A stretch of DNA of 58,747 nucleotides, taken from positions 1 through 58,747 of the forward strand of contig JANYHB010000024.1 of the NCBI GenBank assembly GCA_025359265.1. The letters are read 5' to 3'. This DNA comes from Hyphomicrobiales bacterium. Lineage in GTDB: Bacteria; Pseudomonadota; Alphaproteobacteria; Rhizobiales; Aestuariivirgaceae. A program made the translations under genes and the position numbers. Positions 38,167 through 45,957 of the stretch are shown here, piece by piece. The notes beneath the pieces are model-generated. The model had not been told where the DNA came from and did not search any database. It saw only the letters and a program-made list of their open reading frames with translations. How positions within the stretch are numbered: position 1 is the first letter of the stretch; every line of letters starts with the position of its first letter.

Positions 38167-38646
38167 ATGGAACCTCAGAACAAAGTCCCTACGCTCTATG
38201 ATTGGATGGGCGGCATGAGTGCTATCGAGAAGCTGACGCAGCGCTTTTATGGCCATGTGGCGCATGACACCATCCTTCAACCTGTATTTGCCCATATGCC
38301 AGATACGCATCCTCAGCACGTTGCCGTCTTCATTGCTGAGGTCTTTGGAAGACCCAAGAACTATTCCGCCGAACGTGGCGGCCATCGCCACATGATCAGC
38401 CGCCACCTCGGGCGACACCTCACCCAAATCCAACGGCGGCAGTGGGTCAATCTGCTGCTGCAAACGGCAGACGAATGCGGCGTGCCAGATGATCCGGAAT
38501 TTCGTTCAGCACTCCTGTCCTATCTTGAATGGGGTACACGCATTGCCGTTATCAATTCCCAAGATGGCGTGCCGGAGCCAGATGAAGCGCCCATGCCCAG
38601 ATGGGGATGGGGCGAAGTTCTCGGGCCCTATCGGCCGGGCGTCTAG
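38167..38646 (+). CDS. Truncated haemoglobin (2/2 fold, group II/III-like)
   Basis: The 159 aa protein shows the truncated globin pattern: YDWMGGMSAIEKLTQRFY for helices A and B, then VFIAEVFGRPKNYSAERGGH, a likely proximal His in ISRHLGRHLTQIQ, and a Trp (RRQWV) typical of group II. The C-terminal third (YLEWGTRIAVINSQ onward) extends beyond the globin core and is Pro-rich at the end. Such proteins bind oxygen or NO. I prefer the ATG at 38167; a TTG at 38119 is also in frame. It lies 51 bases after cobO on the same strand, so it may be part of the riboswitch-controlled transcript. Its stop shares CTAG with the convergent gene. Confidence 0.85.
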   Translation: MEPQNKVPTLYDWMGGMSAIEKLTQRFYGHVAHDTILQPVFAHMPDTHPQHVAVFIAEVFGRPKNYSAERGGHRHMISRHLGRHLTQIQRRQWVNLLLQTADECGVPDDPEFRSALLSYLEWGTRIAVINSQDGVPEPDEAPMPRWGWGEVLGPYRPGV

Positions 38647-39137
38647 CCGCAGGTGCCACTACCCGCCTTCAAAGTGGTGTTGAGCAACTTGATCACAGCA
38701 TCATATTTGGCTTTGTCTGCCATTGAATATTCTAACCGATAGCCTGCAATGGCCGTGCCAGCGCAGCTGGTGATTTGGTGCGCATAGAACACCCTCACAC
38801 CCTTTTTGGCGGAATAGACGGCTGATGATTTGCTGGCCTTGTTCTCATAAGTCAGCGTCCAGCCGTCTTCAACCATAAAGCTTTTGTAGAGTCGCACTTC
38901 AGCTGCAAAGTTGTCTGCCATTATCCAGCTGCCCGAAACGATGAGATCAGCCGATTTATCGGCCGTATGAAATTGCCGCCCATCACCGTTTTCCGGTTCC
39001 GGATCGGCCACCGAGAAGGCTGCCGGGATGTCTATGAAAAAGCCAAAGCGGGCATTCCCATAAATCTTTGCCCAGGCGGCACCTGGCCAAACACCCAACG
39101 CAAGGCCCATGAACATCACCGCAGCAATTTTCGTCAT
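38643..39137 (-). CDS. Secreted protein of unknown function
   Basis: The 164 aa product starts with a signal peptide (MTKIAAVMFMGLALGVWPGA, cleavage near AWA-KI). The mature part contains YGNARFGFFIDIP and an IVSGSW strand and looks like a small beta-rich periplasmic domain. Two cysteines (TSCAG and a C-terminal GTCG) could pair. I cannot assign a family. The pattern 'NARFGFxIDxP' recurs in uncharacterised alphaproteobacterial exported proteins. It lies between the two cobalamin transcription units but on the other strand. Confidence 0.7.
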   Translation of the reverse strand: MTKIAAVMFMGLALGVWPGAAWAKIYGNARFGFFIDIPAAFSVADPEPENGDGRQFHTADKSADLIVSGSWIMADNFAAEVRLYKSFMVEDGWTLTYENKASKSSAVYSAKKGVRVFYAHQITSCAGTAIAGYRLEYSMADKAKYDAVIKLLNTTLKAGSGTCG

Positions 39138-39172
39138 CAGCGTCCCTCAACCAGAGAATGTCGCAATCTGCC

Positions 39173-39200
39173 TTGCCCCGCAAGCCCGGCGCGCTATAAT
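39173..39200 (+). promoter_or_regulatory. Sigma-70-type promoter for the cbiX unit
   Basis: TTGCCC (39173-39178) and a perfect TATAAT (39195-39200) with a 16-base spacer. It lies 131 bases upstream of the cbiX start and 35 bases outside the divergent secreted-protein gene. It would start an mRNA near 39207 with a leader of about 125 bases. Confidence 0.55.
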
Positions 39201-39206
39201 GGCCAC

Positions 39207-39331
39207 TGCAGTTCTCCACCTGGAGATGAAAGACATTCCGAAGCGGCTGACCCTGACGGGAGCTTAGACGGACCTGCCTTCCACAGCGCTTTTAAAAAAA
39301 GTGCTGCGCTGCGCAATGTGGAAGGCACACG
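39207..39331 (+). promoter_or_regulatory. Structured cbiX leader with hidden ribosome binding site
   Basis: GCCTTCCACA (39276-39285) pairs perfectly with TGTGGAAGGC (39317-39326). The right arm contains GGAAGG (39320-39325), the only good ribosome binding site for the cbiX ATG at 39332. Inside, GCGCTTTT (39286-39293) pairs with AAAAGTGC (39297-39304, one G-U) as a second helix. Upstream, CTCC-ACCT-GGAG (39214-39225) forms a small hairpin, and ATG 39226 to TAG 39267 encodes a possible 13-residue leader peptide. This is not a canonical cobalamin riboswitch. The observed structure suggests translational control by an unknown signal. Confidence 0.5.
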
Positions 39332-40435
39332 ATGCAGGAAAAACTCGGGGTTATGCTTTGTGGCCATGGCAGCCGAAACCGCAAAGCGGTGGTGGAATTT
39401 GCCAACCTTTCGCAGCATCTGCAAAACCGACTGCCGCATTATCCGGTTGAGTTCGGTTATCTTGAATTTGCCAAGCCGATCATTCGTGATGGTCTCGACA
39501 AATTGCGGGCTGAGGGTGCCACTCGCATCTTGGCCGTGCCCGGCATGTTGTTTGCGGCTGGCCATGCAAAAAACGATATCCCTTCGGTGCTAAATGCTTA
39601 CGCTGAACAAAACCACGTTCGCATAGACTATGGCAAGGAACTGGGGATTGACCCTAAAATGATGCGCGCCGCAGCAGACCGCATTCAACAAGCCATAGAC
39701 GCCGCACCCGCCAATGTTGAAAAACATGAAACCGTGTTGCTTGTCGTCGGTCGTGGCGCATCAGACCCTGATGCAAATTCCAATGTTGCGAAGGTCATGC
39801 GCATTCTGTGGGAGGGCTTCGGTTTTGGTTGGGGGGAAGTGGCTTATTCCGGCGTAACTTTCCCGCTCGTGGAGCCAGCCTTGGAACACATAACCAAGCT
39901 TGGCTTCAAGCGCATTATTGTATTTCCATATTTTCTATTCACCGGTGTATTGGTACAACGCATCTATATGGCAACCGATGCCGTGGCCACACGTCACCCT
40001 AACATCGAATTTTTAAAAGCACCGTATCTGAATGACCACCCTGCTGTGGTTGAAACTTTTGTTGAGCGTATAGAGCAAATCATCACCGGAGACATCGCCA
40101 TGAATTGCCAAATGTGCAAATATCGCACGGCTGTTCTGGGCTTTGAGGCTGAAGTTGGCGCGGTGCAGGAAAGCCATCACCACCATGTTGAGGGCCTCAG
40201 CGCTGAAGCCTGCCAACTCTGCGATGTGGGCGGAAACTGCACGGGCCGTTGCCAAGACTCGCCCATAGAAAAAGCCTCCCTACCAAAGCCAGATGGCCCA
40301 TTCAAGCTTGTCTCAATGCCTCCCCCACACAATCACGGCGATGGTGACGCTCACCATCATGATGATGGCCACACCCATGCCATTTATCCGCATGCTGATC
40401 ATCCACTTGGCCCCAAGAGCATGGTCAATAAATGA
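39332..40435 (+). CDS. cbiX: Sirohydrochlorin cobaltochelatase, long form CbiX
   Basis: The 367 aa protein has two chelatase-like domains. The first opens with MLCGHGSRNRKAV, its catalytic His in CGHGSR and a second His in AAGHAKNDIP; the second domain contains LLVVGRGASDPDANSNVAKV. The C-terminal extension carries MNCQMCKYR (an MxCxxC motif), a further Cys cluster CQLCDVGGNCTGRC, and a His/Asp-rich tail (HNHGDGDAHHHDDGHTHA). The same features mark the long CbiX of Bacillus megaterium, where MxCxxC binds an Fe-S centre. It inserts cobalt early, into sirohydrochlorin. It is first in the cbiX-cobM unit and its stop overlaps cobH (ATGA). Confidence 0.93.
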   Translation: MQEKLGVMLCGHGSRNRKAVVEFANLSQHLQNRLPHYPVEFGYLEFAKPIIRDGLDKLRAEGATRILAVPGMLFAAGHAKNDIPSVLNAYAEQNHVRIDYGKELGIDPKMMRAAADRIQQAIDAAPANVEKHETVLLVVGRGASDPDANSNVAKVMRILWEGFGFGWGEVAYSGVTFPLVEPALEHITKLGFKRIIVFPYFLFTGVLVQRIYMATDAVATRHPNIEFLKAPYLNDHPAVVETFVERIEQIITGDIAMNCQMCKYRTAVLGFEAEVGAVQESHHHHVEGLSAEACQLCDVGGNCTGRCQDSPIEKASLPKPDGPFKLVSMPPPHNHGDGDAHHHDDGHTHAIYPHADHPLGPKSMVNK

Positions 40436-41058
40436 TTGAATACCTGCGCGATCCCTCGGCGATCTATAGGCGCAGCTTCGAGATCATCAGAGCAGAAGCA
40501 GATTTATCACGGCACCCGAAAAACGCTGAAGCCATTGCAACCCGCGTGATCCACGCCTGTGGCATGCCAGAAATTGCCGATGATTTGATGATAACAGAAA
40601 CGTTCGTGCCATCGGCACTCACTTGTTTGGCGCAAGGCAAACCGATTTTCGTTGATGCTGAAATGGTACACCACGGGATAATCGCCAGACAACTACCGGA
40701 AAATGTTGAAATCATCTGTACACTGAATGATCCGCGCGCCAGGGAAATTGGCCTTGAAAGCCGCATCACCCGCAGTGCCGCAGCCGTCGAACTTTGGCTT
40801 CCACATTTGCAGGGCGCCATCATCGTCATTGGTAACGCCCCAACGGCGCTTTTCCGCTTGCTCGAACTCATCGACCAGGGAGCGGCCAAACCTGCCTGCA
40901 TCGTGGCCATGCCGGTGGGCTTCGTCGGTGCAGCAGAAAGTAAGGCCGAACTCATCGCCAACCCCCGCGGGCTGCCATTCGCCACCATCAAAGGCCGCAG
41001 GGGTGGCTCAGCGATGGCGTCATCTGTCATCAACGCGCTGACAGGTGATCAAAGATGA
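40432..41058 (+). CDS. cobH: Precorrin-8X methylmutase
   Basis: The 208 aa CobH/CbiC enzyme moves the C11 methyl group to C12, giving hydrogenobyrinic acid or its cobalt form. Seen segments are YLRDPSAIYRRSFEIIRAEAD with the conserved Asp, Arg and Ser-Phe; RVIHACGMPEIADDL with the catalytic His; the ITRSAAA motif; and AMPVGFVGAAESK. It overlaps cbiX and cobL by 4 bases at each end. Confidence 0.95.
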   Translation: MIEYLRDPSAIYRRSFEIIRAEADLSRHPKNAEAIATRVIHACGMPEIADDLMITETFVPSALTCLAQGKPIFVDAEMVHHGIIARQLPENVEIICTLNDPRAREIGLESRITRSAAAVELWLPHLQGAIIVIGNAPTALFRLLELIDQGAAKPACIVAMPVGFVGAAESKAELIANPRGLPFATIKGRRGGSAMASSVINALTGDQR

Positions 41059-42260
41059 AACCGTGGTTGACCATTGTCGGCATGGGTGAAGATGGATTCA
41101 ACGGCTTGTCTGCGGCTGCCAAATCAGCCCTTGATAACGCCGCCGTCATTGTTGGATCAGAGCGCCTGTTCATCATGCTTCCCCCACTCACCGCCGAGCG
41201 GCATCTTTGGCCACAACCATTTTCAGCTTTCTATAAGGAAATTCAAAAATTCAAGACCCATCAGACGGTTCTGCTGACAACCGGAGACCCGATGAACTTC
41301 GGCGTGGCACGAAAAATATTTGAAGTCATTCCAAGTGACGAAATAACTGTCATCCCCCATCTGTCAGCTTTCACCTTGGCCGCCGCCCGCTTGGGCTGGA
41401 GCATTCCGGATTGTGATTGCTTCACCATCCATGGCAGGCCAGCAGCCACTGTCGAAGCTTTCATTCAACCAGAAGCAAAACTTATGATCCTGACGCAAGA
41501 TGAATCGTCGATTGCAGAGGCCTGCCGCCGTCTCGTCGCACGCGGCTTTGATACGTCCAGCATCACTGTTCTGGAGAACCTGGGCGGTTCGCGCGAACGC
41601 ATCACTCATTTCACTGCCAATGATAATCCAAATCTGAATTGGTCCCCGCTGAACACATTGGCGATAAGCTGCGTTGCTTCTGCCAGCGCCAAAATCCATG
41701 CCAGGGTTGGCGGTCTGCCTGATGATGCCTTCCACCATGATGGTCAACTCACCAAACGCGAAGTGCGGGCAGCAACTTTGGCAGCGCTGGCGCCAGCGCC
41801 TGACCAACGGCTGTGGGATGTTGGCGCAGGCTGTGGTTCTGTGGCCATCGAATGGATGCGCTCCACTCGCGGTTGTGAGGCGATCGCTATCGAACACAAC
41901 CCTGAGCGTTGCGCGATGATTGCCAAAAATGCTGATCACTTGGGAACCCCACGCCTGCAATGCGTGCAAGGTGCAGCACCCACGGCACTTGCCGGGCTTC
42001 CATCCCCGCAAGCTATTTTTATTGGCGGCGGCATTGGTGAAGCCGGTGTCTTTGACGTGTGCTGGCAAGCCCTGAAACCAGGCGGGCGGCTGGTGGCAAA
42101 TGTTGTAACCATCGAAGGTGAAATGCACCTCTTTGATCTTCAGGAAAAACACGGCGGAGAATTGGTACGCTTCGATATATCGCGGCTTGCCAGCGTTGGT
42201 CAATTTCGCGCCCTTAAACCCAAAATGCCCGTCACCCAATGGCATGTGATCAAAACATGA
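41055..42260 (+). CDS. cobL: Precorrin-6Y C5,15-methyltransferase (decarboxylating), CbiE-CbiT fusion
   Basis: The 401 aa CobL contains an N-terminal CbiE-type tetrapyrrole methylase (WLTIVGMGEDGFNGLS, LLTTGDPMNFG, about 1-200) fused to a C-terminal CbiT-type Rossmann methyltransferase (LTKREVRAATLAALAP, then SAM motif VGAGCGSVAIEWMR near 255, and IFIGGGIGEAGVFD). It methylates C5 and C15 and decarboxylates the C12 acetate. Its ATG and TGA overlap cobH and cobI by 4 bases. Confidence 0.95.
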   Translation: MKPWLTIVGMGEDGFNGLSAAAKSALDNAAVIVGSERLFIMLPPLTAERHLWPQPFSAFYKEIQKFKTHQTVLLTTGDPMNFGVARKIFEVIPSDEITVIPHLSAFTLAAARLGWSIPDCDCFTIHGRPAATVEAFIQPEAKLMILTQDESSIAEACRRLVARGFDTSSITVLENLGGSRERITHFTANDNPNLNWSPLNTLAISCVASASAKIHARVGGLPDDAFHHDGQLTKREVRAATLAALAPAPDQRLWDVGAGCGSVAIEWMRSTRGCEAIAIEHNPERCAMIAKNADHLGTPRLQCVQGAAPTALAGLPSPQAIFIGGGIGEAGVFDVCWQALKPGGRLVANVVTIEGEMHLFDLQEKHGGELVRFDISRLASVGQFRALKPKMPVTQWHVIKT

Positions 42261-42946
42261 GTGGCATCCTCTTCGGCGTCGGCGTGGGCCCAGGCGATCC
42301 TGAACTCCTTACCGTGAAAGCCTGGCGTTTGATTTCTGGGGCAAGCACCATCGCCTATCTTTGTGCCAACGGTGGCCAATCAACCGCATTAGAAATTGTC
42401 AGGCCGTTTTTACCCGATGCCTACAAATCAATCGCAATAGACATGCCAATGCGCGTGGAAAGGCAACCTGCCCAAGCCGCCTATGACGAAGGCAGCAACC
42501 GCATTGCCAAAGATTTGGATGAAGGCCGTGATGTAGTCTTTTTGTGTGAAGGCGATCCGCTGTTCTATGGCAGTTTCAAGTTCGTGTCTGAACGATTGAT
42601 TCAAAAATATGACGTTGTTGTCGTTCCCGGCATCACATCGATATCTGCCGCGACGGCGGAATTGCGACAGCCATTGGTGGAACGCGATGAAACCCTGAAG
42701 GTGCTTCCCGCCACCATGTCTGCCGAAAAATTGAAATCTGAACTGGCCACCGCCAGCGCGGCCGCAATTATCAAAGTGGGTCGCCATATTGATAAGGTAA
42801 AAGCCGTGCTGTCTGAGTTAAACCTTCTAGACCAGGCAACAGCAATCGAACATGCCACAAGGCCAACCCAAATCATCCGTCCACTGAATGAAATTGCAAG
42901 CCCCACGTTGCCATATTTCACCACCATCATCGTGAGGCGCAAATGA
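42257..42946 (+). CDS. cobI: Precorrin-2 C20-methyltransferase
   Basis: The 229 aa CobI/CbiL shows the tetrapyrrole methylase opening LFGVGVGPGDPELLTVKA, the SAM-binding VFLCEGDPLFYGSF, and PGITSISAATAEL. It makes precorrin-3A, or the cobalt analogue if the early-insertion route is used. It begins at ATG 42257 overlapping the cobL stop and ends in an ATGA overlap with the cbiG-cobJ fusion. Confidence 0.95.
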   Translation: MSGILFGVGVGPGDPELLTVKAWRLISGASTIAYLCANGGQSTALEIVRPFLPDAYKSIAIDMPMRVERQPAQAAYDEGSNRIAKDLDEGRDVVFLCEGDPLFYGSFKFVSERLIQKYDVVVVPGITSISAATAELRQPLVERDETLKVLPATMSAEKLKSELATASAAAIIKVGRHIDKVKAVLSELNLLDQATAIEHATRPTQIIRPLNEIASPTLPYFTTIIVRRK

Positions 42947-44661
42947 GCCAGCGCCGCATCGCCATATTTGTGCTCGGCCCTTCTGCTCTGCCCTTGGCCC
43001 AAAAAATAAAAGCAAAAATCGGTGGCGATATACATGGGCCGCACGGCCTCTCGGGTTGCGACAAAGCTTATGAACAAGCAGTTCAAGGCATCGCCAACGC
43101 GTGGCGCAATTCCCACGCTGTGGTTGGCATTTGTGCCACAGGAATCCTGATCCGCGCCATCGGGCCGCTTCTTGAAGTCAAATTCCGCGAACCGCCGCTG
43201 GTGGCCGTCGCCGAAGATGGCTCATCGGTGGTGCCACTCGTGGGGGGCCATCACGGAGCCAATGACCTTGCCCGCCAAATTTCAGAAATCACCCACGGCC
43301 ACGCCGCCATTACCACAGCCAGTGACGTGGTGTTCGGCGCAGCAATGGACGAAAGCGGTAGCGCACTTCTCGCAAACCCCGAGGATCACAAATCCGCCGC
43401 CGCGGCGCGATTGCGCGGCGAGGAAGTAACGCAAGAAGTCACCATTTACCGCACCGCCGGTGGCCTAAAACATCTTGTCTATCATCCTTTCACCCTGGCA
43501 GTTGGCATCGGTTGTGAACGCGGCACTGATCCTGCCGAAGTGAAGCATTTGCTTGATGAAACCCTCGCTGCCCACAACTTGGCTGCGCAATCAGTTTTCC
43601 AATATGCCAGCATTGATTTGAAAGAAGACGAGCCAGCAATAACGCAATTTGAAAATAATTTTTATTTCACGGCCGAACAGTTGAAAGCCGAAAGGCAGCG
43701 CATCGCATCACCTTCAAAAATCGTCGAGGATGAAGTCGGCACGCCAAGCGTGGCCGAGGCCGCGGCCCTCGCATTGGTTGGTGCAAATGGCAAGTTGCTT
43801 GTTCCTAAGACCAAATCCAAACGTGCCACCATCGCCATCGCACAAGTGGCGCATGTGGATGACTTTCAACGCCACGCAGGCCGCCGTCAAGGCCATATAG
43901 CCATCGTCGGCATCGGCCCCGGTTCAGCAGGCACGCTGACCCCGAATGTGGATTTTGAATTATGGCTGGCCACCGAATGGGTGGGATACTCACTGTATCT
44001 CGACCTCGTCGAAAATTTGCGCCACGCTCAAACCCGGCACGCATATGCCTTGGGTGACGAGGAAGCGCGTTGCCGCAAAGCCATTGCTCTCGCCAAAATG
44101 GGCAAGCGTGTGGCTCTCATCTGTTCCGGTGATGCCGCCATCTATGCCATGGCAGCGCTGGTTTATGAATTGATCGATCGTGAACCCTGCCGCATCGCTG
44201 TTGAAGTGCACCCCGGCATTTCTGCGTTTCAGGTCGCCAGCGCTAAAGTGGGCGCAATGATCGGCCATGATTTCTGCTGCATCTCACTGTCTGATCTTCT
44301 CACCCCGTGGGAGGTGATTGAGAAGCGCCTGAAAGCTGCCGCAGAAGGAGATTTCGTCATCGCGTTTTATAATCCACGTTCCATGAAGCGCCACGACCAA
44401 ATTGGAAAAGCCTTCGCGATTCTTGAACCCCATCGCCATGCCGATACACCCGTGATCATCGCCAGTAACTTGGGTCGCCCTGCAGAAAATGTCCACATAC
44501 GCAAGTTTTCAGACTTCAATCCAGCGGCGGTCGACATGCTTACACTCGTCATGGTCGGCTCCTCACAATCAAAAGCGTTCATGCGGGGCGATGGCAAAAC
44601 TTATGCCTACACCCCGCGTGGCTATGCCAAGAATTTAGATAAGAAATTGGACACGCAATGA
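42943..44661 (+). CDS. CbiG-CobJ fusion: cobalt-precorrin-5A hydrolase / precorrin-3B C17-methyltransferase
   Basis: The 572 aa protein joins two steps. The N-terminal part (1-about 310) is CbiG: ICATGILIRAIGPLL, VVPLVGGHHGANDLAR, and a C-terminal CbiG/CobE-like domain with VGIGCERGTDPAEVKHLLDETL. The second part (about 325-572) is CobJ/CbiH: GHIAIVGIGPGSAGTLTPN, VALICSGDAAIYAMA, VEVHPGISAFQVASAK and IAFYNPRSMKRHDQIG. CbiG removes the C2 unit as acetaldehyde in the early-cobalt pathway, and CobJ/CbiH performs ring contraction with C17 methylation. Fusions of this kind occur in other bacteria. Gene overlaps on both sides are 4 bases. Confidence 0.92.
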   Translation: MSQRRIAIFVLGPSALPLAQKIKAKIGGDIHGPHGLSGCDKAYEQAVQGIANAWRNSHAVVGICATGILIRAIGPLLEVKFREPPLVAVAEDGSSVVPLVGGHHGANDLARQISEITHGHAAITTASDVVFGAAMDESGSALLANPEDHKSAAAARLRGEEVTQEVTIYRTAGGLKHLVYHPFTLAVGIGCERGTDPAEVKHLLDETLAAHNLAAQSVFQYASIDLKEDEPAITQFENNFYFTAEQLKAERQRIASPSKIVEDEVGTPSVAEAAALALVGANGKLLVPKTKSKRATIAIAQVAHVDDFQRHAGRRQGHIAIVGIGPGSAGTLTPNVDFELWLATEWVGYSLYLDLVENLRHAQTRHAYALGDEEARCRKAIALAKMGKRVALICSGDAAIYAMAALVYELIDREPCRIAVEVHPGISAFQVASAKVGAMIGHDFCCISLSDLLTPWEVIEKRLKAAAEGDFVIAFYNPRSMKRHDQIGKAFAILEPHRHADTPVIIASNLGRPAENVHIRKFSDFNPAAVDMLTLVMVGSSQSKAFMRGDGKTYAYTPRGYAKNLDKKLDTQ

Positions 44662-45434
44662 CAGTACATTTCATCGGCGCTGGCCCCGGTGCCGCAGACC
44701 TGATTACGGTTCGCGGATTGAAGCTCATCCAGAAATGCGCTGTCTGCCTTTATGCCGGTTCGCTGGTGCCAGAAGAAATTGTGAACCAGGCCCGCGCACA
44801 GGCGCGCGTGGTTGACACAGCGCCACTGCATCTTGACCAAATAATGGATGAGATCAAACAAGCCCACGCCCAGGGCCATGACGTGGCGCGGGTCCATTCC
44901 GGCGATCCGTCTTTATACGGAGCAATTGCCGAACAAATGCGCCGGCTTGATGCGCTGAACATCCCATACGACGTAACCCCCGGTGTGCCGGCCTTTGCCG
45001 CCGCCGCCGCCGCGCTGAAAATGGAATTCACTCTGCCGGAAGTGGCCCAAACCGTCATTTTGACGCGCACCACCATGAAAGCCTCTGCCATGCCAGCGGG
45101 CGAAGAGTTGGAAAGGCTTGGCGCCACCAACGCAACCCTCGCCATCCATTTATCCATCCGCAACCTCGGTTACATTGAACGCGCCCTCGCCCCGCATTAT
45201 GGTGCCGATTGTCCTGTCATCGTAGCTTACCGCGTGACGTGGCCTGACGAGAAATTCATCCATGGCACGTTGTCAACCATCGCCAAATTGGTCAAGGCCG
45301 CAAAGATCACGCGCACTGCGCTGGTGTTGGTGGGCCATGTTTTTGGCCACACCACATTCCGGGATTCGGCTCTTTATGATGCCACCCACGAGCATGTGTT
45401 GCGTGTTCATAAAAAGCAGAAAGCCAAACTTTAA
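44658..45434 (+). CDS. cobM: Precorrin-4 C11-methyltransferase
   Basis: The 258 aa CobM/CbiF shows VHFIGAGPGAADLITVRG, the family-specific CLYAGSLVPEEIV, VARVHSGDPSLYGAIAEQM, DVTPGVPAFAAAAA and ILTRTTMKASAMP. It methylates C11 to give precorrin-5. Last gene of the ATGA-linked cbiX-cobM unit. No terminator is evident in the 44 bases before the next gene, so that gene could be read through. Confidence 0.95.
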   Translation: MTVHFIGAGPGAADLITVRGLKLIQKCAVCLYAGSLVPEEIVNQARAQARVVDTAPLHLDQIMDEIKQAHAQGHDVARVHSGDPSLYGAIAEQMRRLDALNIPYDVTPGVPAFAAAAAALKMEFTLPEVAQTVILTRTTMKASAMPAGEELERLGATNATLAIHLSIRNLGYIERALAPHYGADCPVIVAYRVTWPDEKFIHGTLSTIAKLVKAAKITRTALVLVGHVFGHTTFRDSALYDATHEHVLRVHKKQKAKL

Positions 45435-45478
45435 CCATTTGGCAAATCGCGCCATGGCATAATAAAGGTCGGAAGAAC

Positions 45479-45955
45479 ATGAAAAGCCAAGAAGATCAAC
45501 TGAATGCCCTGGTGAAGTCTGCGTTAGCCAGCTTCAACCAACCGTTCAACGACAAACCAGCGGAAGCAACCTTGCGCGAACGGTTTTATGAATTGATGGT
45601 TCTGGGCATGGGCAACCTTTTTCCGCGCATGCCCACCACCGGCCAAATTTTTGAGCGCGTTATATTACAACGTGTGATGCTGGGGCTGGATGATGGTGAT
45701 GCAGCAACCCTGGGCAAGCGCACTGATGATTGGCTGCGCCTTGAAGGCATGATCAAACAAGAAGAAGGCAAGCGCGCCTATTATTTGGGGCGAACCACCC
45801 AAGCGGCGTTGTCAACCATGACGCCCTCTGGTTTGCTTGGAGATGTGTTTGCGAAAATTCTGAAGCAATACATTGACGTTGGCCCCAGCGACGAACTTCG
45901 TGAACATACGCGCTCCCTCGCCGCATGTTTCCTGCTGCTGCTCGAAAAAGATTAA
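45479..45955 (+). CDS. Hypothetical helical protein
   Basis: The 158 aa product has no signal peptide or membrane segment and is predicted mostly helical (for example LVKSALASFNQPF, LRERFYELMVLGMGNLFPRM and HTRSLAACFLLLLEKD). GGTCGGAAGAAC precedes the ATG. I recognise no domain. It follows cobM by 44 bases on the same strand and ends 2 bases before the convergent hydrolase gene, which argues for a real gene with a tight boundary. A link with cobalamin synthesis is not shown. Confidence 0.65.
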   Translation: MKSQEDQLNALVKSALASFNQPFNDKPAEATLRERFYELMVLGMGNLFPRMPTTGQIFERVILQRVMLGLDDGDAATLGKRTDDWLRLEGMIKQEEGKRAYYLGRTTQAALSTMTPSGLLGDVFAKILKQYIDVGPSDELREHTRSLAACFLLLLEKD

Positions 45956-45957
45956 GC

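Noticed and set aside
39201-39208. GGCCACTG in the cbiX leader resembles the B12 box
   Set aside because: None of the other conserved cobalamin-riboswitch blocks (GGTGAA, GCCCCCGCAACTG, GGAGACCTGCC) lies around it, so it is probably chance.
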